Shown here in pieces: positions 40,496 through 49,687 of a stretch of 64,000 nt of DNA. Location of the stretch: NCBI RefSeq assembly GCF_003816055.1, contig NZ_CP033906.1, positions 3,720,001 to 3,784,000 of the forward strand. The letters run 5' to 3'. The notes beneath the pieces are model-generated. The model worked only from the letters and a program-made list of their open reading frames with translations, made no database searches and had not been told where the DNA came from. A program made the position numbers and the translations under genes. The stretch's first letter is position 1; each line of letters begins with the position of its first letter. Source of the stretch: Bacillus sp. FJAT-42376 (lineage in GTDB: Bacteria > Bacillota > Bacilli > Bacillales > Bacillaceae).

Positions 40496-41625
40496 ATTCG
40501 GGACATCGCAGGATTTACTGGGGGTTTGGGGTATTGGAATATTTGGGGCGTTTCCGGACATCACCGGGTTTCCTGTGTCTTCCCGGACATCACAGGGTTG
40601 CGGCGGCCTTCCAGGACATTGTTCCTGGACATCCCAGGGTTGCGGCGGCCTTCCCGGACATCGCTGGGTTTCGCCGCCCTTCCCGGACATTGTTCCCGGA
40701 CATCACCAGGTTTTGGGGCCTTCCCGGACATTGTTCCCGGACATCAAACGGTTTCGGGGCCTTCCCGGACATTGTTCCCGGACATCACCGGGTTGCGGCG
40801 GCCTTCCCGGACATTGTTCCCGGACATCACCGGGTTGCGGCGGCCTTCCCGGACATTGTTCCCGGACATCGCACGGTTTCGGCGGGCTTCCCGGACATTG
40901 TTCCCGGACATCACCGGGTTGCGGCGGCCTTCCCGGACATTGTTCCCGGACATCACCAGGTTTTGGGGCCTTCCCGGACATTGTTCCCGGACATCACACG
41001 GTTTCGGCGGCCTTCCCGGACATTGTTCCCGCACATCACACGGTTGCGGCGGGCTTCCCGGACATTGTTCCCGGACATCACCTGGTTTTGGGGCCTTCCC
41101 GGACATTGTTCCCGGACATCACAGGGTTGCGGCGGCCTTCCCGGACATTGTTCCCGGACATCACCGGGTTTCGGCGGCCTTCCCGGACATTGTTCCCGGA
41201 CATCACAGGGTTGCGGCGGCCTTCCCGGACATTGTTCCCGGACATCACGGGGTTGCGGCGGCCTTCCCGGACATTGTTCCCGGACATCACCGGGTTGCGG
41301 CGGCCTTCCCGGACATTGTTCCCGGACATCACACGGTTTCGGGGCCTTCCCGGACATTGTTCCCGGACATCACAGGGTTTCGGCGGCCTTCCCGGACATT
41401 GTTCCCGGACATCACACGGTTTCGGGGCCTTCCCGGACATTGTTCCCGGGCATCACCTGGTTTTTGGGCCTTCCCAGACATTGTTCCCGCACATCACACG
41501 GATGCGGGGCCTTCCCGGACATTGTTCCCGGACATCAAACGGTTTCGGGGCCTTCCCGGACATTGTTCCCGGACATCACAGGGTTGCGGCGGCCTTCCCG
41601 GACATTGTTCCCGGACATCACAATG
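40496..41625 (+). repeat. GC-rich tandem array, about 24 units of 41-42 bp
   Basis: The core unit is TTCCCGGACATTG, TTCCCGGACATC, then a variable ACCGGGTTGCGGCGGCC-type tail; TTGCGGCGG variants give 42 bp and TTTTGGGG or TTTCGGGG variants 41 bp. About 24 units contain ATTGTTCC. The left edge carries shorter 29-bp units without that piece and increasingly decayed copies; the right edge ends in ACATCACAATGATTCCAG. Units abut with no unique spacers. Long open frames in several phases exist because the unit lacks stop codons; no start signal supports translation. It fills the gap between the lgt-like gene and the divergent transposase gene. Confidence 0.95.
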
Positions 41626-41748
41626 ATTCCAGAGCGTTCCCTGCCATCGTTATGTTTCTAAGTTCGTTCAATTTTAATCGAAGCCGGGAAGGAGTTATCT
41701 TATTTTTGTAGAATTGTTGATGAGAATAATGCAGAAAGGTGGAGTTTT

Positions 41749-42318
41749 ATGCCAAGAGCAAGAAATTGGAGTCAGTATAAGGATGGGACCTATCATATTA
41801 TTTCAAGAGCTATTAGAAAATGGTCATTGTTTGAGGACTACCGTGATAAGGATCGCTATCTGACCATTTTGGAGGAAACTCAGCAGAAATATCCGTTCAA
41901 ACTACATGCGTTTTGCTTAATGAAAAACCACGTTCATCTCCTCATTGAAGTAATGGATCACCAGCCAAATGTTATCATGAAGCAGATTAATTTCCGATAT
42001 GCCCGGTACTTCAATTTCCGGCATAAGCACAAGGGGCATCTATTTGAAGGAAGGTATTTTGCTGAACCGATTAGTACCGTCTCTAAATTTTTAAACACTT
42101 CCCGATATATCCACTTAAATCCTTATAAAGCGCTGGCTGTTAAGCAGGCAGAAGATTATAAATGGAGCAGCTATCCTTATCTAGTAAAGAACCTTGTATG
42201 CCCCATCCTTTATAAAAACAAAACTCTAAGTCATTTTTCTCCTCCTTATGAAGAAAACTTCAAGCATTTCACAGAAGAATTAAAATGGCAGGATAAAGAA
42301 GAACTGCCTTCACTATGA
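41749..42318 (+). CDS. REP-associated-type Y1 transposase (RAYT-like)
   Basis: This 189-residue Transposase_17/HUH single-strand transposase has the HUH motif H61-V62-H63 in CLMKNHVHLLIEV, the catalytic tyrosine Y120 in TSRYIHLNPYKA, and the usual GHLFEGRYFAEPI and DYKWSSYPYL segments. RAYT enzymes cut and rejoin single strands at short palindromic repeats and are usually single-copy domesticated genes rather than part of an insertion sequence. AGGTGGAG precedes the ATG. No IS ends or target duplication are visible. The tandem array ends 124 bp upstream. Confidence 0.9.
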   Translation: MPRARNWSQYKDGTYHIISRAIRKWSLFEDYRDKDRYLTILEETQQKYPFKLHAFCLMKNHVHLLIEVMDHQPNVIMKQINFRYARYFNFRHKHKGHLFEGRYFAEPISTVSKFLNTSRYIHLNPYKALAVKQAEDYKWSSYPYLVKNLVCPILYKNKTLSHFSPPYEENFKHFTEELKWQDKEELPSL

Positions 42319-42395
42319 TCTCCCCATCCATTCCTTCCTCTTATCAGAAAACCTGCAAAGTGACCCTCCAACTTAAACACACTTTGAATCTTCCC

Positions 42396-42430
42396 ATAAA
42401 AAAACCTTCTCATGTTCATGAGAAGGGAAA
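42396..42430 (-). terminator. yutM terminator
   Basis: CCTTCTCATG-AAC-ATGAGAAGG then TTTTTTT on the minus strand, close after the sufA-like gene. Confidence 0.8.
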
Positions 42431-42438
42431 GTATTTGT

Positions 42439-42801
42439 TCAGCACTCTTCCGGAGTACCCTTATTCGTCGCGGTGACAAACGATGATCCGCAGCCGCAGC
42501 TTGCGATGGCGTTCGGGTTATCGATGGTGAACCCTCCGCCCATTAAGGATTGTTTGAAGTCGATGACTGTGCCCTTTAATGCCGGCGCGCTGTCTTTATC
42601 AATCAGAACAGGGATTCCGTAGAATTCAAGTTCTGTGTCGCCTTCTTGTTTTTCGTGGTCAAATCCCATGCCGTAGGAAAGGCCGCTGCAGCCTCCTCCT
42701 TTGATTCCGACGCGAAGGTAGGCATTTTCTTCTTCGTGTTCTTTCATCATATCTTTTATTTGAAAGGATGCTGCTTCTGTAATTGTGATAATGTCAGCCA
42801 T
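42439..42801 (-). CDS. sufA: A-type iron-sulfur assembly protein (SufA/YutM)
   Basis: The 120-residue HesB/IscA family protein has three conserved cysteines, in GGGCSGLSYGM (first) and ASCGCGSSF (CxC pair, near 102-105). It carries iron or an Fe-S cluster between the scaffold and target enzymes. The length equals B. subtilis YutM. Nearby yutI (NifU C-terminal type), radical SAM enzymes and lipA are plausible clients or partners. Confidence 0.92.
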   Translation of the reverse strand: MADIITITEAASFQIKDMMKEHEEENAYLRVGIKGGGCSGLSYGMGFDHEKQEGDTELEFYGIPVLIDKDSAPALKGTVIDFKQSLMGGGFTIDNPNAIASCGCGSSFVTATNKGTPEEC

Positions 42802-42873
42802 GTGATCACTCCTTTGTAAAAGTGGCTATGGTTTCAGTATACATGGTCCGTCCGTTTCACTCAAATACCTGGT

Positions 42874-43731
42874 TCAGCGGATGTAGTAGGTGCCTTCTGC
42901 GATGACTTCTGCAGGGCCGGTCATGAGGACACTTCCGTGTTCTGTCCAGTTAATAATCAGATCCCCTCCTGCCAGGTGAACGGTTATGTCTTCTCCTCTC
43001 GGGGATTTGCCGTTTAGTACAGAAGCGACGGCAGCAGCGCATGCCCCGGTTCCGCATGCTTGTGTGATGCCGGATCCTCTTTCCCATACACGGAAGTTTA
43101 ACTCTTTTTCCGTTAAAACCTCGATGAATTCTACGTTGATTCCATCATGGAATCTTGGATCTTTTTCAACGATGGGCCCGAGTGTTGTTAAAGGGGCTTT
43201 TTCTATATCTTCTATATAAAAAATGATATGAGGATTTCCCATGGAAAGTGCAGTAATTTCGTATTCGGTTCCCTGGAATTCCATTTGTTCCGCAATCGTT
43301 GTCTGTCCGGGATTTCCATCCATTGGAATATCCTTTTTGAACAGCCGCGGCTCCCCCATATCTATGGTAACTGCCTGTACTGTATTGTTTTCAACTTGGA
43401 CTTTTGCTTCGACTAGTCCGGACAGGGTTTCAATTTTAAAAACCGGGTCTTTGACAAGCTGATGCTCGTATGCGTATTTTGCTACACACCTCAAGCCGTT
43501 TCCGCAGTTGAGCGCTTCCGATCCGTCATTATTAAAAATCCTCATTTTTACAGGGGCTTTTTCAGAAGGACAAATAAGGATCATCCCATCTGACCCTATT
43601 CCTGTAAAAGGATTGGCCACCTCTTTTGCAATTCGCGGAAGTTCGCCTTCTTTTAGACTTTCTTCAAACATATTTACATAGATATAATTATTCCCCAGAC
43701 CATGCATCTTCGTGAATTTAAAGGTATTCAT
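42874..43731 (-). CDS. dapF: Diaminopimelate epimerase
   Basis: This 285-residue enzyme converts LL- to meso-diaminopimelate for lysine and peptidoglycan synthesis. Both catalytic cysteines are present: [18 protein letters not shown] and [32 protein letters not shown] starts the fold and [13 protein letters not shown] lies mid-way. It lies upstream of yutM on the same strand. Confidence 0.96.
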   Translation of the reverse strand: MNTFKFTKMHGLGNNYIYVNMFEESLKEGELPRIAKEVANPFTGIGSDGMILICPSEKAPVKMRIFNNDGSEALNCGNGLRCVAKYAYEHQLVKDPVFKIETLSGLVEAKVQVENNTVQAVTIDMGEPRLFKKDIPMDGNPGQTTIAEQMEFQGTEYEITALSMGNPHIIFYIEDIEKAPLTTLGPIVEKDPRFHDGINVEFIEVLTEKELNFRVWERGSGITQACGTGACAAAVASVLNGKSPRGEDITVHLAGGDLIINWTEHGSVLMTGPAEVIAEGTYYIR

Positions 43732-43821
43732 CCTGCAGCCTCCAAAAAAAAATGATTTCTATAAGTATAAAGTGTGCAAAGGCGGTCCACAATAGAAATA
43801 TCCCCCGTTTGAATAGAACGT

Positions 43822-43858
43822 AAGAACTCCTTGCACATATGTAAGGAGTTTTTATTTT
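43822..43858 (+). terminator. Terminator-like hairpin with no clear upstream gene
   Basis: AACTCCTTGCACATATGTAA then GGAGTTTTTATTTTG faces plus, but dapF upstream runs on minus. It may end a short untranslated transcript. Confidence 0.4.
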
Positions 43859-43905
43859 GTTCTTTTCTTATTCTCCTGTACATTTCATTTATAGATCGAA
43901 TTTAA

Positions 43906-43911
43906 TGGTAT
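43906..43911 (+). promoter_or_regulatory. -10 element for the DUF2225 gene
   Basis: TATAAT in GGTATAATAGAACC, 40 bp before the ATG at 43951. Confidence 0.55.
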
Positions 43912-43950
43912 AATAGAACCATTAATTATCACCGATTTGGAGGAAGAGGA

Positions 43951-44649
43951 ATGGAAACTCCATATTTATATGATAAAAATACTACGTGTACTCTTTGCAG
44001 TTTCCAGATTCGGACGAAAAAACTGCGTTCTTCTTTTATCAGAATCGATTACAGCGAATCAGACTTTTATTCTAAATACAAAGGGGATCACTGCAATCCG
44101 CTTTTATATTATGTTACCGTCTGCCCAAATTGCGGCTATTCTTTTTCCGATGAATTTACTCCTCGCTTGAGCGCGCCTGCCAGAAATCAGCTCATCAAGT
44201 ACATTTGGGAGAAATGGTCAAAAAAGGATTATTGTCAGGAACGCACCCCCGAGATGGCCATCTCCGCTTATAAATTGGCGATTTACTGTGCAGGGCTGAA
44301 GAGCGAAAAGCATTCGGTAAAGGCCGGCCTGCACCACCGGCTTGCCTGGATGTACCGGGATGCAGAAAATAAGGAAGAGGAGCTCAGATTTTTAAAGCTT
44401 GCACTTGAGGAGTATTTGCAGTCTTATATGAAGGAAGATTATCTAGGAAGCAAACTGACGGAGATGAAGGTGCTGTATTTAATAGGAGAGCTTAGCCGGA
44501 GAACCGGTAAGGAAAACCAGGCCGTGCGTTATTTTTCCAGAATGATTGAAAACCAGAGCGTGACAAAGGAAAAGGGAATAATTGAAATGGCCAAAGACCG
44601 CTGGCAGGAAATGAGAGAGGAACGGGCTAAACAAAAGCTATTGATGTAA
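43951..44649 (+). CDS. DUF2225 zinc-ribbon protein
   Basis: The 232-residue protein begins with a zinc ribbon: CTLCSF and, 45 residues later, CPNCGYSF. A TPR-like helical region follows, with AISAYKLAIYCAGLKSEKHS, EEELRFLKLALEEYLQSY and KENQAVRYFSRMIE. DUF2225 proteins are widespread in Bacillales; function unknown, but the layout suggests a binding adaptor. GAGGAAGAGGA lies before the ATG. Confidence 0.85.
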   Translation: METPYLYDKNTTCTLCSFQIRTKKLRSSFIRIDYSESDFYSKYKGDHCNPLLYYVTVCPNCGYSFSDEFTPRLSAPARNQLIKYIWEKWSKKDYCQERTPEMAISAYKLAIYCAGLKSEKHSVKAGLHHRLAWMYRDAENKEEELRFLKLALEEYLQSYMKEDYLGSKLTEMKVLYLIGELSRRTGKENQAVRYFSRMIENQSVTKEKGIIEMAKDRWQEMREERAKQKLLM

Positions 44650-44650
44650 A

Positions 44651-44688
44651 AAGGATGACCATTTTTATACGGTCATCCCTTTTTATTA
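44651..44688. terminator. Bidirectional terminator
   Basis: AAAAGGATGACC pairs with GGTCATCCCTTTTT between the convergent DUF2225 gene and yuzB. Confidence 0.8.
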
Positions 44689-44922
44689 AAACATCGGGTT
44701 CTCTTCCAGATGCTGATAAATATTTTCAACGAGTTCGTCCGGAGTTTCTCCAGAAACCGCTTCTCCATTTACAAGTGCGTACATGGATTCAAAGCACTTT
44801 CCGCAATATCCAAGACAGCCGTATTCCACAATATCCAAATTCGGATCTTTTTCGAGTATTTCGAGTGCTCGCTGTGATCCGTTTGCCAGATTGCTTATGC
44901 AGAATTCAATGATCGGCTTCAT
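44686..44922 (-). CDS. yuzB: YuzB family protein (DUF1450)
   Basis: The 78-residue DUF1450 protein has [27 protein letters not shown] with three spaced cysteines, and a [15 protein letters not shown] tail. The fold is thioredoxin/ferredoxin-like, so it may bind an iron-sulfur cluster. Its place beside yutJ matches B. subtilis. Confidence 0.88.
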   Translation of the reverse strand: MKPIIEFCISNLANGSQRALEILEKDPNLDIVEYGCLGYCGKCFESMYALVNGEAVSGETPDELVENIYQHLEENPMF

Positions 44923-45225
44923 CCTATCACCTCTCTAATTCTTTTTTATCCTACCCTTTTTCGATAAAAATCGTCAACGTTTATCGCTTATCCCCTTCCA
45001 AAAGCTCTGCTCATTTTGTTACAATTAACTTAACACATTTGTGTAATAAGGTTGTACTATTCAATGCTTTTACATATTAAGTGGATATTTTGAAGACATA
45101 TATTGTGATTTTACAGCAAATTCGATATACTTTTTAGTGGCATTTTGAAAAGGTTTTCTTAAATTTTATCAGTTTAGAATACTATTTTTTTATTAATTCC
45201 CGTGGGGAGAAGGGGAAATCCGCAT

Positions 45226-46293
45226 ATGAAAAATCTAGTCATTCTTGGCGGCGGGTACGGGGGAATGAGAATTCTTCAAAGACTGCTTCCAAATAACCTT
45301 CCAAATGATGTTCAAATCACCCTGGTTGATAAAAATCCCTACCACTGCCTGAAAACGGAATATTACGCACTGGCAGCGGGAACGATTTCCGATCACCACA
45401 TCCGGGTTGATTTTCCGGAACATGAAAAGCTGACACACAAGTATGGGGAAGTCGCTTCCATTAACCGGGACGGAAAAGAGATTGTTTTTACGAATGGGGA
45501 AACACTTGGATATGATGATCTTGTAGTGGGTCTTGGCTGTGAAGATAAGTATCACGCTGTGCCGGGTGCACAGGAATATTCCTACAGCATTCAAACGATT
45601 GACCAGTCCCGCAAAACGTATCGCGAGGTAAATGACCTGCCGGCAGGTGCAATTGTTTCCATAGTCGGTGCTGGATTAAGCGGCGTGGAACTTGCCAGTG
45701 AGCTTCGGGAAAGCCGCAAAGATTTAAAGATTAAATTGTTTGACCGGGGCGCTACCATTCTCTCTATGTTTCCTGAGCGGCTTAGCCGTTACGTGCAGAG
45801 CTGGTTTGAGGACCATGGAGTAGAGATTATCAACGGAGCGAACATAACGAAGGTTGAGCCGAATATCGTTTACAATCATGATGAACCTGTTCATAGTGAT
45901 GTCATTGTCTGGACGGCTGGGATTCAGCCGAGTAAGATAGTCCGCGAAATGGATGTTGAAAAGGATACCCAAGGCCGGGTCGTGCTGACTCCGCAGCATT
46001 ACCTTCCAAATGACAAGAGTGTTTTTGTGGTTGGAGATTGCGCCTCACTTCCGTATGCTCCAAGCGCTCAGCTTGCCGAAGCACAGGCTGAACAGATTGT
46101 TGTTGTTTTATTGAAACGGTGGAAAAATGAGCCGGAACCGGAATCATTCCCGCAGTTTAAGCTTAAAGGCATACTGGGATCTCTGGGCAAAAAGCACGGT
46201 TTCGGTCTGTTAAATGAGAAGCCGCTTATGGGCCGGGTACCGAGGCTTCTTAAATCGGGAATTTTATGGATGTACAAGTTTCATAGAGGATAA
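45226..46293 (+). CDS. yutJ: NADH dehydrogenase-like flavoprotein YutJ
   Basis: The product is 355 residues from ATG 45226 (MKNLVILGGGYGGMR), preceded by AAGGGGAAATCCGCAT; a GTG at 45202 would overlap the ribosome-binding site. It has FAD and NAD folds (VILGGGYGGMRILQRLL; VSIVGAGLSGVELASELRES) and VFVVGDCASLPYAPSAQLAE, the NDH-2 layout. It is the second NDH-2-like gene in the window besides yumB. It lacks a long C-terminal membrane anchor. Confidence 0.9.
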   Translation: MKNLVILGGGYGGMRILQRLLPNNLPNDVQITLVDKNPYHCLKTEYYALAAGTISDHHIRVDFPEHEKLTHKYGEVASINRDGKEIVFTNGETLGYDDLVVGLGCEDKYHAVPGAQEYSYSIQTIDQSRKTYREVNDLPAGAIVSIVGAGLSGVELASELRESRKDLKIKLFDRGATILSMFPERLSRYVQSWFEDHGVEIINGANITKVEPNIVYNHDEPVHSDVIVWTAGIQPSKIVREMDVEKDTQGRVVLTPQHYLPNDKSVFVVGDCASLPYAPSAQLAEAQAEQIVVVLLKRWKNEPEPESFPQFKLKGILGSLGKKHGFGLLNEKPLMGRVPRLLKSGILWMYKFHRG

Positions 46294-46299
46294 GGTTTG

Positions 46300-46330
46300 G
46301 GGCGGGAGTTCACTACCGCCTTTTTTATAT
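46300..46330 (+). terminator. yutJ terminator
   Basis: GGCGG-GAGTTCACTA-CCGCC followed by TTTTTT. Confidence 0.7.
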
Positions 46331-46379
46331 GGGCTGATTGCTGCGGAGCAGACACAGAACTCTTTGCCTTCCCCTTGTA

Positions 46380-46422
46380 AAACAAAAAAAAGCACTCTTA
46401 ACCAGAGTACTTCCTCAAGCTT
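46380..46422 (-). terminator. Terminator of the 79-aa gene
   Basis: AGTACTCTGG-TTA-AGAGTGCTTTTTTT on the minus strand, an imperfect stem with a long T tract. Confidence 0.55.
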
Positions 46423-46448
46423 CTATTCTGCTGCGAAGGAAGTACTGA

Positions 46449-46688
46449 TTACATGCTCATCCATGTGTACTTCTTTATCGCTTTGCTGACTGCTTTTGAT
46501 TTAGATGGATCTGCGGAACTTGTCTGAAAGATACCGCTATCGTCAGCTACGTATACTCTGTAGAGTAGCTTGCCTTTTCCATCCATTTCGAAATGAATGT
46601 CAATCATACAGTTGGTGTCATTAATTTTATACTCATACATGTGGTTTTTAATCACAGCATGTTTTTTGATGGTGCTTACCTTATTCAT
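46449..46688 (-). CDS. Hypothetical protein (79 aa)
   Basis: A small basic soluble protein: MNKVSTIKKHAVIKNHMYEY, DIHFEMDGKGKLLYRVYVAD, and a KSKAVSKAIKKYTWMSM tail. It looks like a short beta sheet plus one helix. No family is recognised. AAAGGGGGCTATAGG lies before the ATG, which supports expression. Confidence 0.65.
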   Translation of the reverse strand: MNKVSTIKKHAVIKNHMYEYKINDTNCMIDIHFEMDGKGKLLYRVYVADDSGIFQTSSADPSKSKAVSKAIKKYTWMSM

Positions 46689-46807
46689 CCTATAGCCCCC
46701 TTTAGGAAACTATATCACGAAATAGGTCATTGTACTTAATATTTTTTCTAAATTAAGGTGTTTTCCTGATCATATTTTCCTCGTTCAACTAAACCTTAAG
46801 GCCTTCT

Positions 46808-47131
46808 TTAGGCGCCCTGCACCAATCCAAGTTTTTCGAGTTCTTCGCATATGGTTTTAAGGCGGGGGCTGCCTTCCCCGACAACTTTTCCATTCAGCAC
46901 AACAAGAGGATAAAAGTATTCGTCATTGCGGACTTTTTCAGCGATCTCTTCTCTTTCCCCTTCCAGATTCGGAGCATCAATGTCTATATAATCCACATGA
47001 ATGGGATGATTGGGAAATTTTCTTGCCAGTGCGGCACTCAGCCATTCCTGGGTTTCTTTTGATGATGGCATATTTACACAGCTTGGACACAATCTTTCAG
47101 CACCGTATACTTCAATGTTCATAATTTTCAC
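46808..47131 (-). CDS. yuzD: YuzD family thioredoxin-like protein (DUF1462)
   Basis: The 107-residue protein has a CxxC redox motif in YGAERLCPSCVNMPSSKE, a VDYIDIDAPNLEGEREEI segment and FYPLVVLNGKVVGEG, a thioredoxin/arsenate-reductase-like fold matching YuzD. A thiol-redox role is likely by motif, though not proven. It lies divergent from yutI. Confidence 0.9.
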   Translation of the reverse strand: MKIMNIEVYGAERLCPSCVNMPSSKETQEWLSAALARKFPNHPIHVDYIDIDAPNLEGEREEIAEKVRNDEYFYPLVVLNGKVVGEGSPRLKTICEELEKLGLVQGA

Positions 47132-47326
47132 CCTCCGCAGTCCGTTCTTTATTCCATTGTATTCGAACCAGGCTGTTTTTGCATTTGTTTTTAATGGGCA
47201 TCATTTGCCGTATGTTTATCACAGCAAATATGGTACAATGGGAGAAAATATGGATATTTTCAAGTCTTGGCATTCGATTTTATTGTAGTGCCGGAATATA
47301 ATAATAGCAGGAAGGAGACGATTGCT

Positions 47327-47560
47327 ATGGAAGAAAATCAAAGAGAACAAGTACAGGAAGTACTAGATAAATTGCGACCTTTTTTACTTCGCGACGGCGG
47401 AGACTGTGAACTGGTGGATGTGGAGGACGGAATTGTAAAACTTCGTCTTTTAGGAGCTTGCGGAAGCTGCCCAAGTTCAACCATTACGCTTAAAGCCGGG
47501 ATCGAGCGCGCTTTGCTTGAGGAAGTACCGGGAGTAGTGGAAGTAGAACAAGTATTTTAA
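47327..47560 (+). CDS. yutI: NifU C-terminal-type Fe-S carrier YutI
   Basis: The product is 77 residues from ATG 47327 ([20 protein letters not shown]), chosen because GGAAGGAGACG precedes it; the frame extends further upstream without support. It has the [20 protein letters not shown] block and the CxxC cluster ligands in [20 protein letters not shown]. It delivers [4Fe-4S] clusters to client proteins and is a likely partner of SufA and LipA in this window. Confidence 0.93.
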   Translation: MEENQREQVQEVLDKLRPFLLRDGGDCELVDVEDGIVKLRLLGACGSCPSSTITLKAGIERALLEEVPGVVEVEQVF

Positions 47561-47563
47561 TGA

Positions 47564-47603
47564 TACAGGAGCCCCCGGTTTTCACCGGAGGCTCTTTTTT
47601 TTG
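47564..47603 (+). terminator. yutI terminator
   Basis: GGAGCCCCCGGTTTTCACCG then GAGGCTCTTTTTTTT. Confidence 0.85.
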
Positions 47604-47659
47604 GCTGACTCCGAAAGCCCCGGTCGTTTTTCTGAACAGAGCTGTTCGCAGCAAAACCC

Positions 47660-49618
47660 TTACATATACTCGTTAAACCATTGGCGAATCGCATTCATTC
47701 TTTCAGCTCTCAGGAAAGGATGGCCGCTTCTGGACAGTTCATGATTTTGGTCGGGGAAACGGAGAAATTTGACAGTCTTTCCTTTCCTCTTCAGAACCAT
47801 ATAAAGCTGTTCTGCCTGTTCAATCGGGCATCTGTAGTCCTTTTCGCTGTGAAGGATAAGAAGCGGCGTTTCGATTTCATCCGCATATTTCAGCGGTGAG
47901 TGGTCCCAAAGCTTCATGGCGTCCTCCGGCATGGTTCCGCCTACTTCCCATTCTGTGAAGAAGGTGCCAATATCACTGACTCCGTAAAAGCTGAGCCAGT
48001 TGCTGATGGAGCGCTGGGTTACAGCTGCTTTAAACCGGTTTGTATGGCCGACCATCCAGTTTGTCATAAACCCGCCGTAGCTTCCTCCTGTTACACCAAT
48101 TCTTTCCTCATCTATGAATGGATATTGTGCGATTGCCGCATCGACGGCACTCATTAAATCCTTATAATCACTTCCGCCATAATCACCCCGGTTGAGATTT
48201 GCAAAATCCTGTCCATACCCGTGGCTTCCTCTCGGGTTTACGTACAGAACGGCATACCCATCCGACGCGAGGACCTGGAATTCATGGAAATAAGTATTCG
48301 CATACATCATATGCGGCCCCCCATGAATTTCAAGGATTAAAGGGTACTTTTTCCCGTCCTCCATGGCGGCAGGCTTCATCAGCCACCCATGAATGGTCCA
48401 GCCATCTTCTGCTTCTGTTTCAATCGGTTCTGGTTCCGAAACCGTCACCTCTTCCAGCCAGCTCTGATTCAGTCGCGTAAGCTGATGGATCTCACCCGTC
48501 TGAAAGTTTACTTCGAACAGTTCAGATGGGGATACAGGAGTGCTGATGGAAAGAATTCCCCAGTGCTCTGATGGATGCATCGTTAAGCCATGGACATGCT
48601 CAGACTCCAATCGGACAGGATACATGAGTCCCTCAACAGATCCGTAATAGACACCTGTGCTTCCCCGGTCTGATACAAGCAGATAAAAGCCTTGTGAATC
48701 TGCTGTCCATTGGATTGATGGAGAAACGGCTCCATACAGAGAGTCGCTGACAGCCGCATCTCCTGCGTACATATCCCATTCAGCTGTCAGACATTGCAGT
48801 CTCTCAGTCTCCATTTCATAGATCCAAAGCTTTTGAAGGGTGGCGCTTTTATAATCTTTCTCATGTCCGAAGAATGCGAGAAAACGGCCGTCCGGAGAAA
48901 ACTGCGGTTTGGAAAATTGCCCTTTTCCTGCTGTAAGGTTCTTCTCTTCCGCGGATTCTTTATTGATTAAAAGGACGTCTGAAACCAGTCCTTTTCCGGG
49001 TGATTCCGGAGGATAATGGATGCAGGCTATGTATTCACCTGATAACGCCGGACTTTCAGCACCGCCTTCACACGTTACCAGTTCTTTTGTTTCATTTGTC
49101 TTAAGATCAAGGAGAAAAAGCCTGCTTTTTCGGTTGCGTATAAATCCGTCCCGGTCTGATTTGTACTGCATTTCTGTTACTTCAAGCACTGCCGGCTGAT
49201 CTGGTTTTTCCTTTGGAATATGCAGGGATTCGCCAGCCTGTAAATAAGATTGAAAGAGCAGCTGATCCTCGTTCACCCACACAGGATTCGCTGCCCCATG
49301 ACCGGAAGAGGTGAGCTGTTTCGCCTCGCCCCCTCCAGACTTCATCAAATAAATCTGGGGGACGCCTGAACGGTCCGACACAAAGGCAAGATTTCCCGCT
49401 GGCGACCAGCGCGGTGTATGATTTTTACTTTCTCCAAATGTCCATTGTTCCACCGTATCATTTTGTCTGCTGATCACATGCAGGTGTGAATGGTATGTAT
49501 AAGACGTTGCGTTAATGAAAGATTCTGTAAAAACAATCTGCTGGCCATCCGGTGATATACGCGGATCGGCCGGGATTTTTATATGATATAAATCGTTTGC
49601 GTCTATTTTCCTTTTCAT
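47660..49618 (-). CDS. yuxL: S9 family peptidase YuxL
   Basis: This 652-residue serine peptidase of the prolyl-oligopeptidase/acyl-aminoacyl-peptidase type has an N-terminal seven-bladed propeller with repeated DGQ/SPDGRFLAFF and WSPAGNLAFVSDR segments (residues 1-390) and a C-terminal alpha/beta hydrolase. The nucleophile is in GVTGGSYGGFMTNWM, the aspartate in ILHSEKDYRCP and the histidine in FPDQNHELSRS. It has no signal peptide, so it acts on peptides in the cytoplasm. AGGAGGAGTG precedes the ATG. Confidence 0.92.
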   Translation of the reverse strand: MKRKIDANDLYHIKIPADPRISPDGQQIVFTESFINATSYTYHSHLHVISRQNDTVEQWTFGESKNHTPRWSPAGNLAFVSDRSGVPQIYLMKSGGGEAKQLTSSGHGAANPVWVNEDQLLFQSYLQAGESLHIPKEKPDQPAVLEVTEMQYKSDRDGFIRNRKSRLFLLDLKTNETKELVTCEGGAESPALSGEYIACIHYPPESPGKGLVSDVLLINKESAEEKNLTAGKGQFSKPQFSPDGRFLAFFGHEKDYKSATLQKLWIYEMETERLQCLTAEWDMYAGDAAVSDSLYGAVSPSIQWTADSQGFYLLVSDRGSTGVYYGSVEGLMYPVRLESEHVHGLTMHPSEHWGILSISTPVSPSELFEVNFQTGEIHQLTRLNQSWLEEVTVSEPEPIETEAEDGWTIHGWLMKPAAMEDGKKYPLILEIHGGPHMMYANTYFHEFQVLASDGYAVLYVNPRGSHGYGQDFANLNRGDYGGSDYKDLMSAVDAAIAQYPFIDEERIGVTGGSYGGFMTNWMVGHTNRFKAAVTQRSISNWLSFYGVSDIGTFFTEWEVGGTMPEDAMKLWDHSPLKYADEIETPLLILHSEKDYRCPIEQAEQLYMVLKRKGKTVKFLRFPDQNHELSRSGHPFLRAERMNAIRQWFNEYM

Positions 49619-49687
49619 ATGCTGAACACTCCTCCTATCCCTATTATACTTAATTCGGCCACCGAGGTAATTTCCCTTTAATCTTTT

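Noticed and set aside
40496..41625. CRISPR array
   Set aside because: Units abut directly, variable parts are near-identical across units, and no cas genes are nearby.
40493..41711. Long overlapping open frames across the GC-rich array
   Set aside because: All are explained by a repeat unit without stop codons; they have no ribosome-binding site, switch frame with 41/42 bp units and look alike in several phases.
41749..42318. Complete insertion sequence around the transposase
   Set aside because: No terminal hairpins, second gene or target duplication seen; the protein fits the single-copy RAYT group.
45033..45044. ACACATTTGTGT palindrome upstream of yutJ
   Set aside because: Short, with unmatched flanks and no good match to a known regulator.
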